The translations under genes and the position numbers were made by a program. A model generated the notes under the pieces. It had not been told where the DNA came from. It was given only the letters and a program-made list of their open reading frames with translations, and made no database searches. A stretch of 64,000 nucleotides of DNA, taken from the NCBI GenBank assembly GCA_024114885.1, contig CP099428.1, positions 806,001 to 870,000 on the forward strand. The letters are read 5' to 3'. The stretch comes from Septoria linicola (taxonomy: Eukaryota > Ascomycota > Dothideomycetes > Mycosphaerellales > Mycosphaerellaceae). Below, one piece after another: positions 1-10,198 of the stretch (position 1 is its first letter; every line of letters begins with the position of its first letter).

Positions 1-7
1 CCAGCCC

Positions 8-426
8 ATGATCCGCTTCCTGGGCAAGCGATCAGTTCCAAAGCGTGTGTCTAGCATGCATCTGTTCGATCAAGAGCCCTACTAACTATGCCCTCAGAGG
101 TTGACCACACTCCAAAGCCACACCCAGAATCGCCTTCTCACGACCTCCCCACATCATTCGCAAACTACCGACAACAAGCGATCCAGCATGGCCCATTGAA
201 GGGCGGACAGCAGAAGCCTTCGGCACCAGCAGGCGGACCAAGCGCAGCACCCATAAATCCATACGGAGCGATTGGAGGCAAGAGCGCAAAGGAATTGGGA
301 CCCATCAGACCAGCACAGGGCGAGTTCGCAGACCGGAATGAGCTGCCGAAGAGGTTCCACCGGACAGCGTGGAGCCAGGCTGAGATTGATGCTATCGAGA
401 GTGGAGGCGCGAGCATGTTTGCTTGA
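8..426 (+). CDS. Small conserved fungal protein, two exons, 121 aa, function unknown
   Basis: Proposed exons are 8-44 and 98-426. The ATG at 88 opens a 112-aa frame but lies in what looks like an intron: TACTAAC at 80-86 is a perfect branch site and an AG follows at 96-97. A GT at 45 gives a 53-bp intron in phase 1, and the upstream ATG at 8 then joins in frame, so the protein begins MIRFLGKRSVPKQVDHT. That start is short, basic and free of acidic residues, which would suit a mitochondrial presequence (inference). The body is Pro/Gly/Gln-rich, and the C-terminal third (KRFHRTAWSQAEIDAIESGG, ending ASMFA) looks conserved. I do not recognise the family. The frame is also open from base 2 to the ATG at 8, so the gene may start outside the window. 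Confidence 0.55.
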
Positions 427-1270
427 AGGAGTAGAGGGAGGCGCCTGCAGCGCGCGCAACTTGAAGAAGCAAAACGCCTATCGAGACGTGGAGTCATTGG
501 ATCGTAGATGGGAGGCCTGTCCGGGCCCGGCGTAGAGGCTGCTGCTGTGGCGGCACGCTGGGATACCACCGAAGGCACAGAGATGCGCAGACGTACGAGC
601 CTTCCAAAAGCATTGGAATAGGTATTGCACTGTACTGGTACGTGTAGATACGGGTAGAGCATAGATCTCGAGCACACATCACAACATGACCCAGATCGCT
701 CGATGCCAGTCGCTTTCTCTAATTCTTCCACTCGCTTGTTTCCTCTGCTCTTATGAGGGACTCATTGACACGCGTGCAGTGATCCTTCTGTTGCACACGG
801 CTATAAGTCCTGCTGCGAGCGACTTAGCTAGGATGAGATGAGATGTGCCTATATGTCCGGGATTTGCCGCCTTTTGAGTTCAGCACCTCACTACGTCCTT
901 CCTGCACATCTCCTGCACGTTCCTCTGCGCCTTGAATCTTAGAGATGGATCGGACCGTGGTTGGTGCTGCAGGTGAACGACAGCACCTGAGCCCGATAGG
1001 TAAGATGACTTGTAGCGACCAACGGCGAGTATGATAGGCACTCGAAAGATAGAGGGCGAAGGTGGTGCAATAGAGTGTCTGTGGAGTTAGCGAAAGAGGA
1101 GTTGGTTCAGAGAAGCAAACAATGAAACGAATGTCGCGCACGAGAAGGAGCGTGTATGATGAGAAAGGACGCTGCTGCCGCAGAATGTCGTGCAGGGTTG
1201 AAGTATCCGTGGAAGGAGATTGAGATGGGTGGTAGTAATGGGAGTGGGAGTAGGCATAGAAGTTGAATCT
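427..1270. other. Intergenic, 3' side of the first gene
   Basis: Base composition is balanced, with CA and TG frequent, so this is not RIP-damaged. Several 60-190 codon frames exist on both strands, but they overlap one another and none carries a recognisable motif. I see no gene, tRNA or repeat here apart from a short GATGA iteration near 832-845. Confidence 0.5.
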
Positions 1271-1337
1271 TGAATATTGTTATTCAATGACCTAGATTCA
1301 GATTCAATTCAATTACTGAATTGAATCGCAATATTCA
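1271..1337. repeat. Nested inverted repeat at the left edge of the AT-rich island
   Basis: Two palindromes sit one inside the other. The inner has 11-bp arms, GATTCAATTCA (1301-1311) and TGAATTGAATC (1317-1327), around a 5-nt loop. The outer has 9-bp arms, TGAATATTG (1271-1279) and CAATATTCA (1329-1337). Composition changes sharply from ordinary to RIP-type AT-rich sequence just to the right. CA dinucleotides survive here, so this stretch escaped the mutation seen downstream. It could be the end of a mobile element or a cruciform-forming junction. Confidence 0.6.
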
Positions 1338-1779
1338 CTCTAAATATTCAATGATTATCTATATACGTAGTAGTAATAACTTATTCTATAGCGCTATCTA
1401 CTATAATCTTAGTAATACCTAACTTCTACTAACTTTTAGTATATTTAGACTAAGTTATAGTAGTACTATTAAGCTACGAGTATGTCTATAGAATTATACG
1501 CCTAGCGCTACTAAACGTACGCTTAGACTTAGCGCTTATTAGTAATATAGATAGTATATTAATAGCTATCTATAAGAGTATAGGCTAAGCTTAGCGCTAA
1601 GTAGATTAGTACTACTATTCCTATTAAATCTTAAATATTTATAATATTTAGGAGCTGAAGTATTTAAATTCATTTAACGATTAAATAAATTAAATCTCCT
1701 AAATAGCTATTTATTATTTAACTTCTATAGAAGTAGGTCGTTAGAGGTAGTAGAGATAAATAAGATAGCGAGGCTACTA

Positions 1780-2161
1780 GAGACGTCTACGAGTAGAACA
1801 AGTAGAACGAGTAGAAGCGAGAGAGTAGCGAGTATAGCTAGATAGGCGTTTTAGAAAGCTAAAGCGTAGGCTTAGTCGCGTAGGAATACTATACGATAAT
1901 AGCGCGTTTCCTTATATTAGATATAGTATATAGGAGAGGTCTATATAATATAAGAAGGGTAATTTGATTATTATAGAGTTTAGTGTCCTTTTAATAGACC
2001 GCTTTAGTAGTTAATTATTAATAGGAACCGAAGATAGGCTACTTTAGTAGTTAATTATCTCTTAGTTACCTCTATAAGCCTAAATATTAGTCGCGTCGAG
2101 GAGCGATATATTGTCGACGCCTTCTATCGCCTATACTACCTTCTCTAATAGAGGATCCTAT
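1780..2161 (-). pseudogene. Left piece of a RIP-degraded host ORF split by the gypsy insertion
   Basis: If the gypsy element and one TSD copy are removed, position 2161 joins 21533, and the minus-strand frame coming from the right continues here without a shift. Around the junction it reads DAYLNSI-stop-DPLLEKVV-stop-AIEGVDNISLLDA, and all stops are TAG/TAA. The frame stays mostly open to about 1790 and ends in a Ser/Thr/Arg-rich stretch, after which stops become dense. Function is unknown. The remaining 1338-1780 is AT-rich sequence with short inverted repeats (e.g. ATTTAGGAG / CTCCTAAAT near 1650-1700) and no readable frame. Confidence 0.4.
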
Positions 2162-2333
2162 TATAAAAGGGGTATATAGTAATATATAGAGCGCCCTCCT
2201 AATAAGACTATTAGGATATCGTAAGACTAATTCTTACCTCCTTTCGGATATATACGCGTACTATAGTTATACTATACGCTAAGCCTACGAGCCTAAGGCG
2301 GGTCTTAGCCTTTAACCTTACCTAGCTCTTATA
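2162..2333 (-). repeat. Gypsy 3' LTR (172 bp)
   Basis: This is nearly identical to 8748-8765 joined to 21374-21527. The few differences (for example GCCCTCC versus GCTCTCC, and CTCCTTTCGG versus CTCTTTTTGG) are mostly C/T transitions, as expected from RIP. The outer edge is fixed by the CCTAT target-site duplication immediately to the left. Confidence 0.9.
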
Positions 2334-2399
2334 ACTATCTCCTCTCTCTAAGGGAGCTACCCTTAGCGACACTCTTACTTAATAGGTTATATTCTAGGC

Positions 2400-3533
2400 T
2401 ACCTATTTAGTCTTTATAATATACTTTATACATTCTACGTTTATCGCGTCTCTAACGCGTTATACCTACGAACCTTTAGCGTATTACGTGAATTCGCGCT
2501 ATAAAGTAAAGGGTTACTATACGTATTACGTTTACGTAGTAACATATTCCTTACTATAGCGACTACGATTCGTAGCTCGAGCGTGTTCTTGAAAACTCTT
2601 CTAACTCTCTCTTAGACTTTTCTCTCTACGTATATAATATTTTCTATATCCTTATCAAGCTAGTGTCTTCGTACGATTACCGTATTACTAACGTAAGCAC
2701 TATACTACTAAAGCGTACCCGAGTCGTAGTTCTAAACTGCCTACTACGTACTATTAATAATATTAGAGGACGAGGAGATATAGAGATCTACCTCTACTAT
2801 ATTAAGTATACCTACGACGGTACGGATCTTCGAATACTCCTTGACTACGCTTTATATACTAACGGACTACGTATAGACGACGAGCCGGCGTGCGACGGGG
2901 TAATAAAGCCTAGTTAGAAGGTTAAGTATTAGCGCTATAAGCGCTAATACTATAATTATAAGAGGATTACTAATAGAAACCTTAAGTAGTAGGCGCGCTA
3001 CGTACTATACTACTACGCGTAGCTAGAGACCCTCCCTAAGGGCGTACGTAAAGAGTAGGTAAAGCGCTACCTAAAGGCCCTCTATACCTCTATTAAGACT
3101 ACTAAGAGGGTTTTTACTAGTAATAAGGGTAAAGCCGTCGGCGGCTAGGATACGCTACGTAAGGCGAGCGTACTCGGCTCGCTACCGGCTAGCGCGATAT
3201 CCGTCGCTAGTCTAGTAGAGACCTAGCGCTAGTCTAACTTTATAGTAGCTATGTTTAAGCTATAGTACGAGGTATACCTACTTTTCCTATACGATCCTTA
3301 TACGATACTAATACTCTTCGTAGACTAACTATATAGTAGGCGCCTCTAGCGACGCCCTAGACGCTATCGTAGAGGCGGCCTACCTCGAGGGTAGTAACTA
3401 GGAGGAGGGTAAGCTCTCGGAGGACGTAGTGTCCGACGAGGAGGTAGACGAGGATAAGGATAAGGACGTAGAGGGCGTCGACGGTAGCGGAAACGCTAGC
3501 GACGACGCGCTCTCTATAGACGACGATTAAGCG
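2400..3533 (+). pseudogene. RIP-degraded ORF antisense to the gypsy pol, between chromodomain and 3' LTR
   Basis: This plus-strand region keeps coding character despite RIP. 2663-2917 is open for 84 codons. In the same frame to about 3300 there are only TAG/TAA stops, and it reads basic and aromatic residues (for example TTKRVFTSNKGKAVGG). After a frame change (intron or indel near 3320-3350) a strongly acidic tail follows (VSDEEVDEDKDKDVEG) and ends at a TAA near 3530. A shorter open frame at about 2418-2560 may be an earlier exon. I do not recognise the protein. It lies inside the gypsy LTRs but opposite to pol, so it is either an antisense accessory ORF or captured sequence. Confidence 0.4.
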
Positions 3534-3762
3534 TTTCGCTCGCTACCTGTCTACGCCTCTTATACTCCGCTCGCGCCTATATAGGCTATAGTTAGATACT
3601 TGCTTCTTACCTACGAGCACTATACGACCTACTTAGCGGGCGTATATAAATAATATAGTTCATACTTCGATATGTCCTAAATACCTTAGTAATTTTCTTA
3701 CCCTCTTAAATTTAAAGTTTGCCTCTATATATAGGTTTAGCGCTTAGTACTTAGTATCGCTA

Positions 3763-3874
3763 TATTAGTGCCTTAGCGTATTAGTGCCTTAGCGTATTAG
3801 TGCCTTAGCGTATTAGTGCCTTAGCGTATTAGCGCCTTAGCGTATTAGTGCCTTAGCGTATTAGCGCCTTAGCG
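3763..3874. repeat. 16-bp tandem repeat, 7 copies
   Basis: The unit TATTAGTGCCTTAGCG is repeated seven times without interruption. Two copies carry GCGCC instead of GTGCC, which is a single transition. It lies between the antisense ORF and the chromodomain end of the gypsy pol, in the 3' non-pol region of the element. Confidence 0.9.
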
Positions 3875-3904
3875 CTTCTATCTTACTACGCGCCTACTTA
3901 CGCG

Positions 3905-6900
3905 CTACGCTTCGAATGCGTCTAGTACTGTATAGCCGCTAATATGTTCTTTAGGTTCCTACTAGTCGTACTCTTTAGGCTAGCCCTACTAGTAGATTAA
4001 GTACTAGCGTACGCTCTTCCTTACTCGAGTTCTAAGGATCTTCTTAACTTCCTATTTACCCTAGTAGTCTACGAGTGGTATACTCTCTACCTACGTCTCG
4101 CTACCCTTTTAAGGTTCTAGAAGCGATATATAAAATACGTTATAGATAAGAGCGTCTAGTAGTAGGGCTAAGTAGTACGCCTACTTCCCTACTACGTTAA
4201 TTACCTTAAAAGGCCTAGTAAACTTATCTACTAACTTCTTCGAAGGAACCTTCAATCGTAGGTTCTTTATCGATAGTAAGACTATGTCGCTGACCTTGTA
4301 TTTCTTAGCCTAATACCTATTATTAAAGTACCTAGCCTACGCCTCGCTTGCTTCTCGCTAGCGTTTACTTAGCGTCTTATAGTTCTTCTTTAATCTTTCT
4401 ACAGCTTTTTTAGCGGCTAGTACCTCCCTTTTAGGAAGCGCGCTCTAAGCTTCTTACCTACTCGTTACTAGCTCTAGATTGAAACTATATAGTACTATAA
4501 ATAGTAACATTTTCAATATCGTATACGTACTATTATTATATACGAACTCGGCTTATACTAATAGGTCTACCTAGTTATCTTACTACTCTACGTAGTAGAT
4601 ACGTAGGTAAGTCTTAAGCGTCTAATTCGCTCTTTCGGTTTACCTGTCCGTTTATAGATAGAACGCTATACTTAGCTTACGCTTTATATACGCCTCGTAG
4701 TAGAAGTCAGACTAGAACTAACTCGTAAATATAGACCCTCTATCGCTAATAATGCCTATAGGTATACTATAATACCTAATCACTTCTAATATTAAGACTC
4801 CTATAAGGTCGCTACTCGTGTACCTCTTTATAGTTAGTACGAAGATAACTATCTTTATATATCGGTCGACGATAACTAGAATCGTATTATATACGTATAC
4901 TCCTTACTTACTCGGTAGGAGGTCTATAATAAAATCCTAAGTTAACTCTTAGAATAGACGGTCCGGTATAGGTAGCGTAGTCAGCTCGCTATATAGTCGA
5001 TAGCGACGCGCCTTTACCTTCTAGTAACTCCTATAGGATTCTACGTATTATACGATATCCTTAGTTATCTCTGGCTACTAGTACTTCCTTCGTACTAGCG
5101 AGATAGTCTTGTCCTTACTAAAATAGCCTATAAGGGTATTATCGTAATATATACGAATTATCTACGTCTATAAGGCGTAGTCCTTAGGTACGTATAGTAA
5201 ATCGTCTACCTAGAGGTTTCCCTCTCTTATAGTATATTACTCGAACCGGCTACTACTACTTATCGCTTACGAGTATACTACGCTTGTACTTAGCTCAGCC
5301 TATACTAGCGCGCGAGTATATCTAAGGATCAAGTCTAAGATATTCGCGTACGGCTCTTCGCCCTTAGTAATTATACCTACTACTCGTATAGGCGTTAAAA
5401 ACTACTACTACGGGTTAGAGTTAGTACTTCTTTGTATCGAAGAATACTATTCTTTATAAGTCGTATAGATACGAGCTACGAGCGGTCCGCCTACGTCTCT
5501 CGTACTCTAATCGTCCTATAGCTATAACTTAGTCTATAGGGTAGGTAGTAGGTTAGTTACCTCTACTACCTCCTTAGCGTAATCGCTACGCCTTAATAGC
5601 GCGTCGGCTAGGTTTCGCTTGCCCGCCTAGTACGTTATAACGAAGTCGAATAGGGCTAGGAATATAGCCTAATAGGCTTACCTACTAGTTAACTTCTTTA
5701 CGCCTATAAACCTACGAAGGTTAGTATAGTCGACTAGTACGTCGATCGTATATAGAGCGCCTTCGAGGTACGGCCTCTACGCCTTAAAAGCCTTAACTAC
5801 TATAAGAAGCTCCTTATCGTATACCTCGTAATTATACTCTATAGTAATTATCTTCCTAGATATGAATATAATAGAGTACTATTTAGACCCGAAGAGTTAG
5901 CTAAGGATTATAGTAATTACGTAATTAGAGGCGTCGCTTTCGACCCGTAACCTAAGCGTAGGGTCGAAGTGCCTTAGTAGCGGTACTATAGAAAAACGCT
6001 TTTTTAACTTAGTAAACGCCTACTCCTCTCGTACGGTCCACTTAAGTAGGCCTGGCTTCTTGCCTACTACGGCGCTCTTAGATAGCGCTATAAGTAGAGA
6101 TACTACCCTAGAGTATTCAAAAATAAAACGCTAGTAGAAGTTAGTAAACCTAAGGAAGGATTAAACCTCTACGAGCGTTATAGGCGTTAGCCACGCCGCG
6201 ATTACGTCTATCCTACGTAGATCTATCGTAACCCCTCTAGTAGTTACTACGAAGCCTAGGAAATCGACTTCCTTCTACTAGAATTTGTACTTCGCTCTTT
6301 AAGCATAGAGCCTAAACTTCTAGAGACGCGTAAGTACGTCGTATACGTCGCGCACGTAGTCCGCGCGGCTCTTACTATAGATAAGGATATTATCAAGGTA
6401 TACTACGTAGTACGTATCGACTAAACCTACTAAAGTATAGTTAATATACGCCTAGAACGTAGCTAGAGCGTTAGTTAGGCTAAATAGTATCACCTTATAC
6501 TAGAAGTAGCTATAGCGCGTACGGAACGTAGTCTTCTAGCGGTCGCTAGGCTTGACACGAATCCGATAGTATATATCTATAAGGTCTAGGGTCGTAAACT
6601 ATATAGCTCCTATAAGCCTATCTAGCGTCTCGCTAATTAGAGAAAGTAGGTACCTATTCTTAATAGTAATTTCGTTCAACCCTCGGTAGTCGACGTATAG
6701 CCTTAGTTTACTATCTTTCTTTAGTACAAATAGGATAGGCGTACCCGCCTCGCTAATACTACGCTCGATCTAATCGTGCTTAAGGCCTATAGTAAGGTAC
6801 TTCTTTAGTTCCTCTAGCTCCTTGCCTAACTAGTAATATAGTAGCCTAAAGGGCGGAACGGTACCTAGACGTAGCTTAATTATATACTCTACGCTATCTA

Positions 6901-8700
6901 CTAGCTTGCTCCTTATCTCTTCTATTAGGTTTAGAACGTTAGAGAACTATTAGAACTTAGGGGAAAGAAGGTTAAGCTCTTCGCCTTCGCCTATCTTACT
7001 TATTACTACTATATATATAGTTAGTATATACTTCAAGTCCTTAAAAAACTTATAGGCTTCCCTAACCTTAACGTTTTTAAAAGTATCGTTATAGGTCTAT
7101 TTATCCGAGCCGCTATCGACTCGTATACGATAAGTACGCCTCTATAGCCGACCTAAGATTATATTAGAGGTTAGTATATCGTAGGTATAAAAGATTACGC
7201 CTACCGTACGCTCTACTCCTATAGAGTCTACGAGCCGTACGCGTATATAGTATACGCTATAATAATACCCTAATTCCCTAGTAAACGAGGTAGCTAGGGG
7301 TAAGGCGGTATTAGTTCGAGCCGTAATACCGTATTATAAGACAAAGGATCTTAATACTACGTTAATATTAGTAGTATTATTAAAGAGGAATTAGGCTAGC
7401 TTAAGCCTATCCTACGCCTCGACTACGCCCTCTAGGTAAGTCGTATTTACGACTTATACGAGGAGGTATATATCGCTACTAAGCTTAGTGTCTAGAGATC
7501 GTAGTCCTTCTCTAATACCTTCTCTTTTTTTAGCGTCTCTATAGTAACCTTACGTACTAATAGCTTCTTACTATCGTCTTAGGCGCTTCGGTTAGGATAG
7601 ACAGAATTAGTACTAATATACCCCTTCTACTTACAGCTATAGTATTCTAAATACTTATAGCCTATAATAGAGCGAGTAGAACCTTTATCGCTAGAGCGAC
7701 GCGTGTTATTCCCTCCTAGACTATCGTCGCGTCTACGCGTAAAAGCGTCGCTCCCTATACGCTTACGCTTCGAGTACGTGTCGCGCTCGCGGTCCCTATT
7801 ACTCTAGCTTCCGCCCTAGTTATACTATATAGGAATTACCCTATCGGCTTACTCTAGGCGCCTTACTAACGTAACTAAATTAGCGCGCTTACTAGGCACG
7901 GTATGATTCTTAATAATCTCTCGTCGAAGCGCTAGCTTTAACTTTATAAGGAGCTAGCGTACTAGCTACGTTTCGCTATAGTCGCCTAGCTAAGACTCTA
8001 AGTAGCCTAGCTCTATAGCGAACTAGCGTACCCCTTAGCCCTTACCCTATTAGGCCTTCTTATACTCGACCGTTATAAGGATCGTACGATTCGCCTAATC
8101 TCTAATAACGTCGTAGATAAAGCGCTTGAACTTAGTCTAAGTATAGTCTAGAGGTATTACCTTAGAGTATTCGTTATACTAGGTCTCTTACGCCTCGCCT
8201 ACGAGCTATATAATACTATATAGGACCTTTGAATCTTCTATACTAAACTCTTATAGACTATTAAGGAAGATCACTTCGAGACTACGAATAAACTCTCTCG
8301 CCTCTCGGACTATCTCGCTCTTAAAGGTACAAGGTTCCCTAACTTTAAGACCTTTATATCGCGTATATAATACGCTATCGTGAAGTATACTACTCGTAAC
8401 ACTAGCGCTAGCGTCGTCTTTAGGGTTACTAATATCGAGAGTACTAGGAGTACTCGAGAATAGAGATTCTAACTCCGTAAGGAGCCGATTATTCTCTTAT
8501 CGTAGAGCGCGTACCTCTAAGCGACGACGTAGTTCCTAGTTCTTAGCCTCAAGCTATATATACTCTACCTACGTACCGTCTTTAGTTATACTAGTAGACT
8601 CCTACTCCTAAACCTCGTTAGTATCTATAAGATTACCTCGATCGTCTACTTCGCTTATTACGAGCTCTAGTAGCGCTATACCTATATTACGTTAGGGAGC
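3905..8700 (-). pseudogene. Gypsy gag-pol remnant (gag, RT, RNase H, integrase, chromodomain)
   Basis: Read right to left on the minus strand: a gag-like region (about 8700-7450) with a possible damaged zinc knuckle near 7620; reverse transcriptase with KLRLYVDYRGLNE near 6690-6725 and the catalytic box as YLDNILIYSK near 6380-6410, the second Asp now Asn as a C-to-T change on the other strand would give; RNase H near 5680-5940 (EYNYEVYDKELL, followed by a YTIDVLVDYTNLRRF-type stretch); an integrase core near 4500-4950 (GVYVYNTILVIVDRY); and a C-terminal chromodomain near 3910-4090. Nearly all disruptions are TAG/TAA, so this is RIP inactivation of a once intact polyprotein rather than deletion decay. 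Confidence 0.85.
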
Positions 8701-8747
8701 TATAGGCCTCTATAGATTACTACCCTTAGAAGGAGAAGAATTAGAAT

Positions 8748-8765
8748 TATAAAAGGGGTATATAG
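8748..8765 (-). repeat. Gypsy 5' LTR, first fragment (18 bp), cut by copia A
   Basis: TATAAAAGGGGTATATAG matches the first 18 bp of the 2162-2333 LTR. Its last five bases, TATAG (8761-8765), are the copia A target-site duplication and recur at 21369-21373. Confidence 0.88.
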
Positions 8766-9043
8766 TATTAAAAGTAGAGAGCGTTTATAGATACTATACA
8801 ATATTAAGGAAGGTATAGCGTAGTAAAGAAGAATAAGGGATTAATCTTAAACTGACTTATATATATAGTATAGTAGTAATATACTAGGAACTAAATATAA
8901 AGTTAATTAAGTTAGTTATCTAAGAAGAGAAGAAAGAGAAGCAAGATATACCTCTTACTAAGCCTTAGGTAGATGCCTTAGGTATCTAGAACTATACTTA
9001 GAAGTCTATATCTAGACTAACTATCTAGGATATATTCTTAACA
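8766..9043 (-). repeat. Copia A LTR (left, 3' LTR)
   Basis: 278 bp, from TATTAAAAGT (RIPed TGTTAAAAG) to CTTAACA. It matches the other seven copies of this LTR in the window apart from transitions. Confidence 0.93.
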
Positions 9044-9920
9044 CTCCTACTTATACTATATAGTTAGATCTTTTAATAGATTATCTATAGTACTCAAATA
9101 CTAGTCCTAATCTTAATTAGTTATTAAGTACTTACTTTTTAGACTAATAACTAGATAGTACTAACTATTAATCTAATAAACTTTCTATACTACTATCTCC
9201 TATAAAAAGGTAAAAGAAATACCTTCTATAAGATCTTCCTTCTCTCTTATATAGGAGTAGATTGTTTAGGACATAGACTATCTAGTAAGTTACCCCTATC
9301 CTTTCTTATAGCTAATTCTAATAGCTCCCTAGATTCCTTATAGCCTAGTCTCCTACTTAGTTATATTCTATATAGCTTCTTAGTTCTCTAATAGTCTTTA
9401 GGGTATACTATTCTTAGCTATAGGGATCTTATATTAAGCTAGGAAGTAGAGTAACTATATACTAGTAGAGGAGATAATAGCTACTATAGAGGAGGTCTTT
9501 AATATTAACTAGTACTTAGCCTTAGGGGGTGTCTAGTTCAGCTAGGTACTATATAGTAATATTATAGTTAGTGACAAGTCTAATATTAGTAAGGGTATTT
9601 AGGACTTTATAAAGTCTAACTAAGGAGGAGTTAAGTAACTAAAATCTTTCTTTTAGACTCCTCTTAGTTTAACTCTAAGGCTTGGAGTTATCTTTTATAT
9701 ATCTCTTATATAAGGTAGAGCTACCTTACAAACTCCTAAAACTATAGTCTATTCTTTAGCTTAGTAAGACTATCTACTACTATCTCTTTTATATTTATAT
9801 ATTCTATAGAGATAAGTCTATTCTACTAGAGCTTTCTTATAGCATTGTATGAGATATTAATGTGTTTAGACTTGTTATAAACATATAAGTCCTTAACTAG
9901 AGTAAGGGTAGCTTAGTTAT

Positions 9921-10198
9921 TATTAAAAGTAGAGGGCGTTTGTAGATACTACATAATGTTAAGGAGGGTATAGCGTAGTAAAGAAGAATAGGGGATCAAT
10001 CTTGAACTGACTTATACATATAGTGTAGTAGTAATATGCTAGGAACTAAATACAAAGTTAATTAAGTTAGTTATCTAAGAAGAGAAGAGAGAGAAGCAAG
10101 ATGTACCTCTTACTAAGCCTTAGGTAGATGCCTTAGGTATCTAGAACTATGCTCAGAAGTCTATATCCAGACTGACTATCTAGGATACATTCTTAACA
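9921..10198 (-). repeat. Copia B LTR (left, 3' LTR)
   Basis: 278 bp starting TATTAAAAGTAGAGGGCG and ending TTCTTAACA. The left flank GTTAT is the duplicated target site. Confidence 0.94.

Noticed and set aside
165..731. 188-codon minus-strand frame
   Set aside because: Its left end is antisense to the conserved small plus-strand gene; composition is that of a reverse-complement shadow.
2663..2917. Functional 84-aa gene
   Set aside because: It is the open part of a longer frame broken by TAG/TAA on both sides inside a RIPed gypsy element; a remnant, not an independent gene.
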